Shown: piece by piece, positions 9,781 to 19,688 of the stretch
How positions within the stretch are numbered: the first letter of the stretch is position 1
Layout of the letters: every line of letters starts with the position of its first letter
Source of the DNA: Saccharicrinis sp963666825
GTDB taxonomy: Bacteria; Bacteroidota; Bacteroidia; Bacteroidales; Marinilabiliaceae
Assembly (NCBI GenBank): GCA_963666825.2
Contig: OY763044.2
Coordinates: forward strand, 1,426,001-1,490,000
Length of the DNA stretch: 64,000 bases
Direction: 5' to 3'
Made by a program: the position numbers and the translations under genes
Notes under the pieces: generated by a model
Seen by the model: only the letters and a program-made list of their open reading frames with translations
Told to the model about the DNA's origin: nothing
The model's database searches: none

Positions 9781-9955
9781 ATAACGGCAAGATATTTGAT
9801 GATTAGCACAAGACAAAATATTTTCATTAGAAAAGGTTAATGTATAAATAATTAGAAATACATTAACGAAAATTTAGTTATAAGATATTGTATGTCGTCT
9901 ATAGACACCATTTTTGATGGTTTATGTACATTCACAGGATGAATTAATTTGATTT

Positions 9956-10996
9956 ATGAAAGCTACAAGATTACTTTTATTAATATTTGTTCCATTCTTA
10001 ATTTCATGTGTAACTTATGAGCAGTTAAGTATTGATGTATTACAACCTGCTAAATATTCCTTTCAACCTGAAATAAAGTCTGTTGTTCTGGTTGATAATT
10101 CCTTAGCATATAGAAATAAGGATGTACATAAGATTACCCTGCCTTCAGAATCATATTCCATTGATACTATTTGGAAGGATGATTTTCCAATGGTAGTATT
10201 GGATGGTTTAAAAGATGAGTTGGATCAAAGAATTTTTTTTGATACAGTATATATTCATGATATCGCACTTCGCAGAGCTGGATTATCTGATAGTACCATG
10301 TTGTCGTGGAATATAATAGACTATTTATGTAGAAAATACAATGCTGAAGCAGTTGTTTCTATAGAAGGTTACATGTATCAAACAAATATAAAAGTAGAAA
10401 ATATGTTTGATGGAAATATGTACGGTTATTTAGATGCAAGTTCTGCAATTCTGTACCGTGCATATAACAATATCGACCGTTCTATAATATTAAAAGAGCT
10501 TGAACATGATACTATTTCATGGAGTGTTTATGGAAGTGGATTGAATTACATAGCCCAGAATCTACCATCATTAAGAAAATCATTAGATGAATTAGGTAGC
10601 TACATGGGAGAAAAAATTGCTGATGACATTGCACCTCATTGGGCTACTGAAAACAGAATCGTATATAATTCGGGGAATTTTTATTTTATTCAAGCAGCTG
10701 AATATATTCGTAAAAATAATTGGGGTGAGGCTATTAAGCTTTGGAAATATGTTTACGAGCATTCAAAAAAGAAGGTTAAAGCAAGGGCTGCATATAATTT
10801 AGCTTTAGCTGCTGAAATTCAAGGGGATTATGAGTCGTCATTATATTGGATTAAAGAGGGATTAAGTGTGATGGCTGAATTAGGTTCAGCAACAGCAAAA
10901 GAAGAAAAGAGGAGACTCGCGTTATATTCTGTTTATATGAATCAACGTTTAAAAGTAGTAGAAGAATTAAAGGTTCAGGTAGGAGGTGGTGAATGA
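9956..10996 (+). CDS. DUF6340-like TPR lipoprotein
   Basis: 346 residues with a lipoprotein signal ('FVPFLISC', lipid-modified Cys18). The body, starting 'VTYEQLSIDVLQPAKYSF', matches the Bacteroidota family DUF6340 as I know it. The last third contains helix pairs of TPR type ('AAEYIRKNNWGEAIKLWKYV', then 'ARAAYNLALAAEIQGDYESS'). It probably sits in the outer or inner membrane facing the periplasm. It overlaps the next gene, dacB, by four bases (ATGA), so the two are translationally coupled; that suggests a cell-envelope role, though the family has no known activity. Confidence 0.78.
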   Translation: MKATRLLLLIFVPFLISCVTYEQLSIDVLQPAKYSFQPEIKSVVLVDNSLAYRNKDVHKITLPSESYSIDTIWKDDFPMVVLDGLKDELDQRIFFDTVYIHDIALRRAGLSDSTMLSWNIIDYLCRKYNAEAVVSIEGYMYQTNIKVENMFDGNMYGYLDASSAILYRAYNNIDRSIILKELEHDTISWSVYGSGLNYIAQNLPSLRKSLDELGSYMGEKIADDIAPHWATENRIVYNSGNFYFIQAAEYIRKNNWGEAIKLWKYVYEHSKKKVKARAAYNLALAAEIQGDYESSLYWIKEGLSVMAELGSATAKEEKRRLALYSVYMNQRLKVVEELKVQVGGGE

Positions 10997-12384
10997 AATC
11001 TCTTGTACTAATATTTTATGGCTTATTTATTTCAATAATTTTAAACGCGCAATATGAAGTTGGTGATGAAGGAGCAAATGTTTCAATACAGATCAATGAT
11101 ATTGACAATAAAAATGAAATTGTAAGCTATAATTCCAGTCGTCGTCTAATTCCAGCATCTTTAACAAAAATAATTACAACATCTGCAGCCTTACAAATGT
11201 TAGGACCGGATTACACTTACAAAACAAAATTTATTTGTAAGGGAAATATTATTAAAGGTCGATTAAATGGTAACTTAATAATTGAAGCAGGAGGTGATCC
11301 AACCTTAGGCTCCAAATATTTCGATTCTACAAATCCGGATAGCTTATTTTACCAGATTGTAAATTGGCTTCATGAGAATGGGATTCGTGAAATTTCAGGA
11401 AAAGTTATTATAAGGTCCTCTGCAATTAATTATTCGTCGCCTCGTTTATGGGAGGATATTGGTAATTATTATGGTGCATATCCTCACGAGTTTAATTGGA
11501 GAGACAATACTGTAATTGTAACTTTATCTTCATCGGAAACTGGAAGTCTTTGTAATATAATCTCTTTAGAACCATCTATTGAACCATATAAACTTGACTG
11601 CAGAGTAGTTGCTGCAAATCATAACAAAGACAGTGCTTATGTTTATGGTTTGCCCGAAATGGATGAATGGTGGATTGAAGGATCTATTCCTTCGAACAGA
11701 TCAAGTTTTAAGATTAAGGCTGCAATGCCTGATCCCCAAAAGACCTTTATTAAAGAATTAACCCAATATCTTGAAATAAACCATATTAAGATTGGTCAGG
11801 AAACTATTGCTATTCATTCTTCAGAAGATAATATGGATACCTATATATTTGAGTCTCCTAAACTATCTGAAATTATAAAGGTTGTAAATCATAAAAGCAA
11901 TAATCTTTTTGCGGATATGATTCTGTTGACTTTAGCAAAAGAGTTTAATAATCAATATTCCTGGGATTTGGGTGTTCAGGTTGTGACAGGCTTTTGGAAT
12001 GATAGAATTGATTTTAAAAACAATTTTCGAATCAAAGATGGCAGTGGTTTAACACCTAAAAATCTTATTACAACAAAAGGGATGGTTGAGCTATTATCGT
12101 GGATGAGGGATAATAGTGAATATTTTGATGTATTTAAGGCGTCTTTGGCTATTGGTGGTGAAACGGGTACCTTAAAATCCGTATTCAAGCATAATGGCTT
12201 AAAAAATAGAGTTTTTGGAAAAAGTGGTTCTATGGAAGGGGTTTTGGGATATTGTGGTTACTTTATTGATAAGCAAGGAAATTATAATGCTTTTTGTTAT
12301 ATTGCTAATAACTATATTATAGAGACTAAGTTGGTCAGAAAACAAATGGATTCAACATTAACTCAATTGATTTTAGATCATTAA
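10993..12384 (+). CDS. dacB: D-alanyl-D-alanine carboxypeptidase/endopeptidase, PBP4 type
   Basis: 463 residues with a signal peptide ('LIFYGLFISIILNAQ'). The penicillin-binding motifs occur in order: SxxK as Ser56-Leu-Thr-Lys59, SxN as 'SNN' near 302, and KSG in 'FGKSGSMEGVLGY' near 409 (KTG in many relatives). The length and wide spacing between the first two motifs fit the S13 family, which carries an inserted domain. It is predicted to trim pentapeptides and cut peptide cross-links in peptidoglycan. Its start overlaps the DUF6340 stop. Confidence 0.9.
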   Translation: MKSLVLIFYGLFISIILNAQYEVGDEGANVSIQINDIDNKNEIVSYNSSRRLIPASLTKIITTSAALQMLGPDYTYKTKFICKGNIIKGRLNGNLIIEAGGDPTLGSKYFDSTNPDSLFYQIVNWLHENGIREISGKVIIRSSAINYSSPRLWEDIGNYYGAYPHEFNWRDNTVIVTLSSSETGSLCNIISLEPSIEPYKLDCRVVAANHNKDSAYVYGLPEMDEWWIEGSIPSNRSSFKIKAAMPDPQKTFIKELTQYLEINHIKIGQETIAIHSSEDNMDTYIFESPKLSEIIKVVNHKSNNLFADMILLTLAKEFNNQYSWDLGVQVVTGFWNDRIDFKNNFRIKDGSGLTPKNLITTKGMVELLSWMRDNSEYFDVFKASLAIGGETGTLKSVFKHNGLKNRVFGKSGSMEGVLGYCGYFIDKQGNYNAFCYIANNYIIETKLVRKQMDSTLTQLILDH

Positions 12385-12393
12385 AATTGATAT

Positions 12394-13539
12394 ATGTATA
12401 ATGCATTAATAGTTATTATTTATTTTTTATCTCCTTTTTTAATACAATGGCTTTGTTTTAAATATGCATTTTTTGAAAAGATAGGAGCTGTTCTATTAGC
12501 ATATCTTACCGGAATTATATTAGTTTCATCGGGGATAATAAATGGGCAATCCATTGAGAATGTTCAGGAAATTATCATGTCTGTTTGTATTCCAATTGCC
12601 ATTCCTCTTTTGTTATTTTCAAGTGATTTAAAGAAATCTATATTATTGGCACCAAAGACATTGTTGTCTTTGTTAGCAGCTATAATTAGTATTGTTATTG
12701 TTGTTATCGTTGGATATTTTTTGTTCAATTCAGGGAATAATGATTTTTATAAGATTTCAGGTTTGTTGTGTGGTGTATATACCGGTGGAACTCCAAACCT
12801 GGCTGCTTTAAAAATGGCATTAGATGTAGATCCTGAAATATATGTTGCAGTGCATACATATGATATGTTTTTTTCTACAATTCACTTATTTGTTTTAATG
12901 ATTGTTGGAAAGAGTCTATTTGAATTAGTATTACCTTCTTTTAGAAAGAGGGATGATTTAACGGGTGCTCAGGAAGCAGAAGTTAAGGAATTGTTTGATG
13001 GTATTTTAAAGAAAAAAAATAGTTTATCATTATTAAAAGCCATAGGGATTACACTTGCAATTGTGATTATTGGTGCAGGATTGATGTATTTAGTTGCAGA
13101 TAAATCCAAAATGGCTGTTTTTATTCTATCAATTACAACACTTGCAATCATTGCTTCTTTCAATAAAAAGATAAATTCAATTCCTAAGACATTTAATTTG
13201 GGAATGTATTTTATCCTGGTTTTTAGTGTTGTAGTAGCCTCAAAACTTGAACTTTCGCAATTGATACAAATTGATATTAGTATTTTTTACTATGTAGGTT
13301 TTGCTGTTTTTGGATCAACTATATTGCATGTATTACTTGCAAAATTATTTAAAGTGGATGCAGATACGGTATTGGCAACTTCTGTATCATTAATATGCAG
13401 TCCTCCATTTGTTCCTGTAATTGCAGGTGCAATAAAAAATAAAGAAATTATTATTCCGGGTATTACTGTTGGTGTTATAGGTTACGCTATTGGCAATTAT
13501 TTAGGATATACTCTAAGTGAGATATTAATGTTCTTTTAA
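12394..13539 (+). CDS. DUF819 family integral membrane protein
   Basis: 381 residues with about ten or eleven hydrophobic segments and short loops, an inner-membrane protein. The pattern 'CGVYTGGTPNLAALKMAL' and the repeated-half layout fit DUF819 (YjcL-like), which looks like a secondary transporter but has no confirmed substrate. It begins 9 bp after dacB and so is probably the third gene of the 9956-13539 operon. The operon ends at the hairpin just after its stop. Confidence 0.83.
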   Translation: MYNALIVIIYFLSPFLIQWLCFKYAFFEKIGAVLLAYLTGIILVSSGIINGQSIENVQEIIMSVCIPIAIPLLLFSSDLKKSILLAPKTLLSLLAAIISIVIVVIVGYFLFNSGNNDFYKISGLLCGVYTGGTPNLAALKMALDVDPEIYVAVHTYDMFFSTIHLFVLMIVGKSLFELVLPSFRKRDDLTGAQEAEVKELFDGILKKKNSLSLLKAIGITLAIVIIGAGLMYLVADKSKMAVFILSITTLAIIASFNKKINSIPKTFNLGMYFILVFSVVVASKLELSQLIQIDISIFYYVGFAVFGSTILHVLLAKLFKVDADTVLATSVSLICSPPFVPVIAGAIKNKEIIIPGITVGVIGYAIGNYLGYTLSEILMFF

Positions 13540-13544
13540 AAGAA

Positions 13545-13572
13545 AAAGGAGTTCCCAAAAAGAAACTCCTTT
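13545..13572. terminator. Bidirectional terminator hairpin
   Basis: AAAGGAGTT (13545-13553) pairs perfectly with AACTCCTTT (13564-13572) between the convergent DUF819 gene and the lipoprotein gene at 13598. A-rich sequence on the left and T-rich on the right allow use on either strand. Confidence 0.75.
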
Positions 13573-13597
13573 ATTATGTTATAAATTAATTTTCTAA

Positions 13598-15052
13598 TTA
13601 ATTACTTGCACTAACTTCTGAAAATTCAGTACCATAATCAACATTCAGCTTTAAAATAAAATCATTTAAAGCATTAAAGAATCCTGTTAATTCTGTATCA
13701 AAATAAGTCTCCATTGATACTTTAGAGTCGTCATTAAATACCATTCTCATGTCCATGTAGTAATCGTTTTCACTATATGTAACACCATCCCAAGTGTAAC
13801 TATATGTTTCAGTAACTACATATGGTTCTAATGATGCAATCATTGTGTTATCCTTAGTGTAGATTAAAACAAATTTAGCGTTATCACTGAATAGAGAAAC
13901 TAAATTTTCAGCTTCTGCTAATTCTGTAGCATCCGGATAATCACCCCATTGATCGCGATCTGCTTCATGATCCGCATCAAATTGTTGTTCTCCATTTACA
14001 ATAGTTTGAATATCAACTTGACCTACAGCTTTTAAATTCATAAACTGCATGTAAGCATTTCCGTTGTTTATAATTTCTTCAACATCAGTTTCAGTCCATG
14101 TATCAGTTTCTGAATATTCAACTGCCTCATATTGTTGAGTTTCATCATTCCATACATAGTCAGTCCATGTGTATGTATCTGATTCTTCATAAGTATTGTC
14201 ATCAATATTACTTTCAGACCAGTTACCATTAATTTCAGCACCAAAAGCAATTAGAAAGTCATCTCCGTTTTTGAAGCTGAAATCAAAGCTTGCACTACTA
14301 TATAGTGTATGGTTCAAAGTCTGATTAAATGAAAAAGAACCAATTGCTAAAGTATTCTCAAGAGATGTTGGTGTTCCATCGTTAGCATAATCAGCTGAGA
14401 GGTTATAGCTCATTAAAGTATTGTCGTTATATTTAAGAGTTGCTATTAAACCTGTAGGGAATTCGATAGTTCCGGCAGGTAAATCAAAATCAGCTCTTGG
14501 TTCAGTAATTTCTTTTACTGTAAAATCTCCAATTCTGATTTCTGCAGTGTTTGTTACATCACCCTCTTTTCCAGGAAATAAGAAAACAATTGCGTCAGCA
14601 TTTTCTGTTTTGTCAAACTCAAATGTCTCAAAGTTATAAGTATAAGTAGCAGTTTGAGCAGCAAAAGAATCACTAAGAGCTAAGCCTTCTTCAGTAGTTG
14701 CTTTTAATAAGCTGTAAACTTCAGCAGAGTTTTTTGAATCGTCAGATAATATCTGAGCAGCTTTTAATGGAACATTAAATTGAGCAGCTGGAGCTTCTGA
14801 ACCTCCGAATAAATCCATCATTTCAATCATTACATCAATCGCATCTTCATCTTCAAGAGCATCAATTTGCGAAACTAATTCAACGGCTGCATCTTCAACA
14901 TCTTGTTTTGATTCTTCTGGTGTGTTGGATGAGTACTCAGCTTCAAGTGCATCTTCAACTCCTTCATCAGTTGTTTTGTCATCTTCACAACTTGTGAAAA
15001 ATAAAAAGCTTAATGCTACAACCCACAGGTTTAGTTTTAATAAATTTTTCAT
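13598..15052 (-). CDS. Acidic lipoprotein of unknown function
   Basis: 484 residues with a lipoprotein signal ending 'FLFFTSC' (Cys22), followed by an acidic spacer 'EDDKTTDEGVEDALEAEY'. The mature protein is strongly acidic and rich in Asp, Glu, Thr and aromatic residues, with many beta-strand-like stretches ('YTYNFETFEF', 'DTYTWTDYVW'). I do not recognise the family. The Asp/Glu right after the lipidated cysteine resembles the lipoprotein export signal known from Bacteroidota, so it may face outwards from the outer membrane. It is transcribed alone, convergent to the dacB operon and divergent from the TonB receptor gene. Confidence 0.75.
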   Translation of the reverse strand: MKNLLKLNLWVVALSFLFFTSCEDDKTTDEGVEDALEAEYSSNTPEESKQDVEDAAVELVSQIDALEDEDAIDVMIEMMDLFGGSEAPAAQFNVPLKAAQILSDDSKNSAEVYSLLKATTEEGLALSDSFAAQTATYTYNFETFEFDKTENADAIVFLFPGKEGDVTNTAEIRIGDFTVKEITEPRADFDLPAGTIEFPTGLIATLKYNDNTLMSYNLSADYANDGTPTSLENTLAIGSFSFNQTLNHTLYSSASFDFSFKNGDDFLIAFGAEINGNWSESNIDDNTYEESDTYTWTDYVWNDETQQYEAVEYSETDTWTETDVEEIINNGNAYMQFMNLKAVGQVDIQTIVNGEQQFDADHEADRDQWGDYPDATELAEAENLVSLFSDNAKFVLIYTKDNTMIASLEPYVVTETYSYTWDGVTYSENDYYMDMRMVFNDDSKVSMETYFDTELTGFFNALNDFILKLNVDYGTEFSEVSASN

Positions 15053-15272
15053 TTAATAGAATTTAATGTGTGTTTTTAGTTATTTCAAAATGTATATTTT
15101 ATACATAGAGATTTGTGTTACGAATGAATTTTAGAAAAGGTTATTGTTTATGTTTAATTAAATATTTTGAAAATATCAGTGTAATGGTCAAATATTTAAT
15201 TAAAAACCATTTAGGAGGTTGCCAGTTAAATATAATATGCTGTACTTTGTGCACAATATGTTTTCTGTTATA

Positions 15273-17603
15273 ATGAAGGAACTTCGATTAATGATTATCA
15301 TTGCTTTGTTGCAGCTAAGTGTTTGTACTGTAGCTCAAAATAAAGGCCGTATTGTTAAAGGATACGTGTATGATAATTCACAGAAAGAGGCGATTCCAAA
15401 TGTTCATGTAATGATAGCTGAAAATCAAAATGGTACAATTACAGATAGTATTGGACATTTTGAATTGTTACTTGATGGTAGACAATATGTTAAACTGATA
15501 TTTTTTCATACGTCTTTTGAAATTGATACAGTATTGGTTAATGTTGCTAAAGATGAGGTACTAAAGGTCTATCTAAATGAAAAACAATATTTAAAAAAGG
15601 AAATAACAATTAAGGCTAATCAACAATCGTTTGTAAAAGGAATTATTCCTGGTAAAATTACTTTAAAACAAGCAGAAGTACTAAGTACGCCAACATTGTT
15701 TGGTGAGCCTGATCTCGTAAGAACCTTACAATTGTTACCCGGAATTCAATCTGTTAATGAAGGGAATTCAGGAATTTATGTAAGGGGAGGATCACCAGGG
15801 CAAAATTATGTGGTTTTTGATGGAATAGAATTGATGAATCCATCTCATTTAATGGGGATTTATTCAGTATTTAATCCTTTCCTGGTAGATAATGTTTCTT
15901 TTTATAAAGGAAATGCACCAATGCGGTACTCATCGCGTTTGGCTTCTTCTATCATTGTAAATTCATTTGATCAAAAGCAGGGAGATTATAATTGGGCTTT
16001 AAATATTGGCAATATCAATTCAAATATCAGTTATCAGGCTAATTCAAAAAATAAAAAATGGTTTACGTCGATGGGGTACCGACGTAGCTATATTGAAGGT
16101 ATTCAGGCTGTAGCTGGTTTGTTTATAGATGATAAGGATAATTACTTTACTGCAAATACATTTAATTTCTACGATTTTAATGGAAAGATTAAGTATAAAG
16201 ATGCCGGACTAGACCTTACGTTAACCTGGTACAAAGGAGGTGACGTTTTTTCATATGAAAAAGCAGATAATCAAATAGATATTGGTAATGATTGGGGTAA
16301 TGAAGGGATTTCTTTGCAACTAAAATCAATGATAAATTCAAGTCTGTTGATGAATACCAACTTATCTTATTCCGGTTATTCATCAGATTTAAAGCTTGGG
16401 ATTGTCGATCAGGATTTGAGCTTTAAAACAGATTACGAGCAGTTTAAAGTAAATACAGAATTCCTATACCAAATCCTAGAGCATTCCGTTAGGTTTGGAG
16501 CTAATGTTTCAAGGCGTACAATTATGCCACAAAATTTAGATATTGCATTAAATACCAATACGGATAAATTAAACAGCGAATACGTACATCAAATATATGA
16601 AGGTTTTGTAAGTGATGAATTTCGATTGTTTCCTCGATTAGAAGTTTATCTTGGTTATTCAGCACAACTATATGATTTGGTAGATAAAAATACGAGTGGT
16701 TTTTCAGGTGATGAAGACACGACTCCTGATAAGCTTAAATTTTATCATAAGGGGATGGTGTCTTTAAATTATGAACTGCAGAATAATGCTGCAATTAAAG
16801 CCTCGTTAAATTATCTGACTCAAAATATTCACTTAACATCCATCGCCTCTATACCTTTACCATCTGATGTATGGATGCCGGCTACAGATAAAGTACCCGC
16901 AGAGGAATCGACTCAGCTTACATTAGGTTATTTTAAATCCAATGACTCCAATAATTTTGAATATGGCATAGAAGGCTATGGAAGGATTCAACATAATCAG
17001 CTGGTTTTAAATTTAAATGTAAAAGGTGAAGAAATTAATGATTTTGAAGATAGCTTTTTTGTAGGTGAAAGTGTTGCCTACGGAACGGAGCTATACATAA
17101 AAAAGACTTCGGATAAATTTAATACTAATTTGTCTTATACACTGGGGTGGGTTAAACAACGTTTTGATGAATTAAACAATGGCAAATGGCATGATGCCAA
17201 ATACGATAGACGACATGATGTTAATTTATTATGTAGTTATAATATCAATGATCGTATAGATTTAGGTGCTATCTTTATTTTAGCTACAGGAAACAAAGCT
17301 ACATTGCCTGTTGGTAGATACTGGATGATGGGAAATATTGCAAATGATTACGTTGGTATCAATAACTATAGAATGCCGTTGTATCACCGAATGGATTTAT
17401 CTGTTAATTATGAGTTTAAAACGAAAAAACTGAAAGAATCTATATTGAATTTTTCTATTATCAATGTTTTAAACCGTAGCAATCCGTATTTTATTTACTA
17501 TGATGTTGAAGAAGGAGAAGAAAACTATGAACTGAGTGTTAAGGCTAAACAAGTTTCATTGTTCCCTATTTTACCTTCGTTAAGTTGGAAAATTAAATTT
17601 TAG
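15273..17603 (+). CDS. TonB-dependent outer-membrane receptor with carboxypeptidase-like regulatory domain
   Basis: The ATG at 15273 is preferred because it opens a normal signal peptide ('MKELRLMIIIALLQLSV'); the frame extends upstream to a TTG at 15219, close behind an AGGAGG. A carboxypeptidase-like beta-sandwich domain ('GRIVKGYVYDNSQKEAIPNV') is followed by a plug ('LLPGIQSVNEGNSGIYVRGG') and a ~22-strand barrel ending in phenylalanine ('SLSWKIKF'). There is no STN domain, so signalling through an anti-sigma factor is unlikely. A DUF4249 lipoprotein follows after 3 bp, the standard pairing for this receptor class. Substrate unknown; a peptide, metal chelate or siderophore is possible. 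Confidence 0.88.
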   Translation: MKELRLMIIIALLQLSVCTVAQNKGRIVKGYVYDNSQKEAIPNVHVMIAENQNGTITDSIGHFELLLDGRQYVKLIFFHTSFEIDTVLVNVAKDEVLKVYLNEKQYLKKEITIKANQQSFVKGIIPGKITLKQAEVLSTPTLFGEPDLVRTLQLLPGIQSVNEGNSGIYVRGGSPGQNYVVFDGIELMNPSHLMGIYSVFNPFLVDNVSFYKGNAPMRYSSRLASSIIVNSFDQKQGDYNWALNIGNINSNISYQANSKNKKWFTSMGYRRSYIEGIQAVAGLFIDDKDNYFTANTFNFYDFNGKIKYKDAGLDLTLTWYKGGDVFSYEKADNQIDIGNDWGNEGISLQLKSMINSSLLMNTNLSYSGYSSDLKLGIVDQDLSFKTDYEQFKVNTEFLYQILEHSVRFGANVSRRTIMPQNLDIALNTNTDKLNSEYVHQIYEGFVSDEFRLFPRLEVYLGYSAQLYDLVDKNTSGFSGDEDTTPDKLKFYHKGMVSLNYELQNNAAIKASLNYLTQNIHLTSIASIPLPSDVWMPATDKVPAEESTQLTLGYFKSNDSNNFEYGIEGYGRIQHNQLVLNLNVKGEEINDFEDSFFVGESVAYGTELYIKKTSDKFNTNLSYTLGWVKQRFDELNNGKWHDAKYDRRHDVNLLCSYNINDRIDLGAIFILATGNKATLPVGRYWMMGNIANDYVGINNYRMPLYHRMDLSVNYEFKTKKLKESILNFSIINVLNRSNPYFIYYDVEEGEENYELSVKAKQVSLFPILPSLSWKIKF

Positions 17604-17606
17604 ATT

Positions 17607-18479
17607 ATGCAGAAGTTTATATTTTCTATTGCGTTTATTATTCTGTGTTTTTCATGTACCAAAGACATTGAAATAGATCAGCCTGATTATTCATCAAAGG
17701 TTGTGGTAGATGGTTGGATTGCTAATAATGATTATGCCAACGTAATACTAACTAAAAGTTCTCCATTTTTAACCGATTATGATTCTGCATCTATCAGAAA
17801 TACCTTTTTAAATTATGCAAAGGTGACTGTGACTTCTTCAAAAGGTGAGACAGAAGTGCTTACATTATTTAGAAAAGATGAATTTTTTCCACCTTTTGTT
17901 TATAAAACTGTATCACTTAAAGGTGAAGTTGGAGTTGAATATGATTTGAAAATTGAGGTAGGAGATGATGTGATAACAAGTACAACTTTAATTCCAAAAC
18001 TCCCGGAAATTGAAGGAGTTTATGTAAATGTAATTTCTGATACGACAATGAATTTCAGAACGTTAATAAACGATGATGAAAGTACATTGAATTACTACTA
18101 TACAGAAATCAATATAAAGAATGTTAACAGGAATTATCATGCCTCTGCATTTCCGTTATTTAATGATCTTAATAATAATGGAGCATTAATTGAAAAGTAT
18201 ATTTACAGAAGTGTGGAACCTGATCCGTTAAATTTGAATGATCAGGATGATAACAGAAATTTACCAACCTATGAATTTTATCGAACTGATACTGTTAATG
18301 TGAGGATTTCAACTATTGATGAAGTCTCTTATGGAGTTTTATATGATATTTATATTGATCAGGTCAATAGTTCAAACCCATTTTCGTTTATAAATAAGAA
18401 TACGAGTACTAACATTAATGGTGGTATAGGCAGGTGGACAGGGATGGCTAGCCGAGAATTTGTTTTAACCAATAAATAG
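17607..18479 (+). CDS. DUF4249 family lipoprotein, partner of the TonB receptor
   Basis: 290 residues with a lipobox ('FIILCFSC', Cys17). The opening 'DIEIDQPDYSSKVVVDGWIAN' and the repeated Ig-like beta pattern fit DUF4249, a family commonly encoded beside TonB receptors in Bacteroidota and thought to sit on the outer membrane as a receptor accessory. It lies 3 bp after the receptor stop and 6 bp before the amidase start, so the three form one operon. The C-terminus 'GGIGRWTGMASREF' is the usual family end. Confidence 0.85.
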   Translation: MQKFIFSIAFIILCFSCTKDIEIDQPDYSSKVVVDGWIANNDYANVILTKSSPFLTDYDSASIRNTFLNYAKVTVTSSKGETEVLTLFRKDEFFPPFVYKTVSLKGEVGVEYDLKIEVGDDVITSTTLIPKLPEIEGVYVNVISDTTMNFRTLINDDESTLNYYYTEINIKNVNRNYHASAFPLFNDLNNNGALIEKYIYRSVEPDPLNLNDQDDNRNLPTYEFYRTDTVNVRISTIDEVSYGVLYDIYIDQVNSSNPFSFINKNTSTNINGGIGRWTGMASREFVLTNK

Positions 18480-18485
18480 TTAACA

Positions 18486-19256
18486 ATGGAATTTAAAATT
18501 GCAATTATTCAATATGATATTCAATGGGAACTCATTAAGGAAAATATGAAGTTTCTTGAATCTCTTTTCAATAAAATTGATAGTTCCATTGATTTAGTAA
18601 TTCTACCAGAAATGTTTCTTACCGGATTTTCAATGAATGTGGATCGTAATTCGGTAGAGTTAGAAGGGGAAGAGATTACTTGGTTAAAGGAGCAATCACA
18701 GAAGAAGGATGTTGCCATATTGGGTTCATTAGCTGTAAAAGAAAATGGTAAGGTTTTTAATCGTGCTTTATTTATTCAGCCGGACGGTCATATAGAACAG
18801 TACAATAAAAGACATCTGTTCAGGATGGGAGGAGAGGATAATTACTATTCTAAAGGAATAGTAAGAACTGTTATAGTTTATAAAAATATAAGAATATTAC
18901 CTCAGATATGTTATGATTTAAGATTTCCGGTATGGAGTAGAAATAAAAACGATTATGATCTGTTGATATATATGGCCAATTGGCCTGCATCAAGACAAAA
19001 AGTATGGGATATATTGTTACCTGCACGAGCCATTGAAAACCAAAGTTACACAATTGGAGTTAACAGAGTTGGTAAAGGAGGCGGTTTAGATTATGTTGGT
19101 GGCTCTAAAGTGATTGATTTTAAAGGGGATTTTGTGTGTTGTTTAGAAGATCAATCTAATATTATGGAGATTGTATCAATAGATATAGAGAAGCAGGATG
19201 CGTTTCGTAAAAAGTTTCCGGCTTACTTAGATTCTGATACTTTTTCAATCATATAA
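18486..19256 (+). CDS. Omega-amidase / nitrilase-superfamily hydrolase (YafV type)
   Basis: 256 residues, the same length as E. coli YafV. The nitrilase triad is present: Glu42 in 'LPEMFLTGFS', Lys108 in 'YNKRHLF' and Cys142 in 'ICYDLRFPVW'. 'KRHLFRMGGEDNYYSKG' is typical of the omega-amidase branch, which hydrolyses alpha-ketoglutaramate and alpha-ketosuccinamate in metabolite repair. There is no signal peptide, so it is cytoplasmic. It follows the DUF4249 gene after 6 bp; a functional link to the receptor is not obvious. Confidence 0.88.
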   Translation: MEFKIAIIQYDIQWELIKENMKFLESLFNKIDSSIDLVILPEMFLTGFSMNVDRNSVELEGEEITWLKEQSQKKDVAILGSLAVKENGKVFNRALFIQPDGHIEQYNKRHLFRMGGEDNYYSKGIVRTVIVYKNIRILPQICYDLRFPVWSRNKNDYDLLIYMANWPASRQKVWDILLPARAIENQSYTIGVNRVGKGGGLDYVGGSKVIDFKGDFVCCLEDQSNIMEIVSIDIEKQDAFRKKFPAYLDSDTFSII

Positions 19257-19319
19257 AAAATTATACTTGTAAATATGTAACAAATATTGATTTTATTAGT
19301 ACAAACGGTTTGGGGGCAT

Positions 19320-19619
19320 ATGGTAAAAAATAGAATAATGAGGAGTTTTAAAGTTAGTGTTGATGCTAAAAAAGCTGAGTTTTTTAAAGAGTTACTAGAT
19401 AACCTTGGTTTTGTTTCATATGAAGAAGATTCTTCAATAAGTGTGACAAAGAAAAGTAAAAATGCGGCAGGAGATACAGATAAGGATAATTCTGTAAGTT
19501 CATCTAAAAGAAAATCTAAAAAAGAGAATGAGTTCGATTCTATAGAGAATAGAAGAAAATCTTTGGAAGATATTCGTAAGGCAATGATGAATATTGATAA
19601 GTTAAGAAATAAACATTAG
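19320..19619 (+). CDS. Small charged hypothetical protein
   Basis: About 94-100 residues depending on start; ATGs at 19320 and 19338 are both possible, the second giving 'MRSFKVSVDAKKAEFFKELL'. The N-terminal third looks like a beta-helix unit ('FFKELLDNLGFVSYEEDSSI') of the kind seen in small antitoxin-like proteins of this phylum. The rest is a low-complexity Lys/Ser/Asp linker and a C-terminal basic helix. No toxin-like gene follows, so an antitoxin role is only a guess. Base composition matches the neighbours. Confidence 0.5.
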   Translation: MVKNRIMRSFKVSVDAKKAEFFKELLDNLGFVSYEEDSSISVTKKSKNAAGDTDKDNSVSSSKRKSKKENEFDSIENRRKSLEDIRKAMMNIDKLRNKH

Positions 19620-19688
19620 GTTTAATAGCGTTGGGCATAATATTTGTTCTCTTGTAACTTGGTAAAATTAACTTTAAATCAGCTTGCT

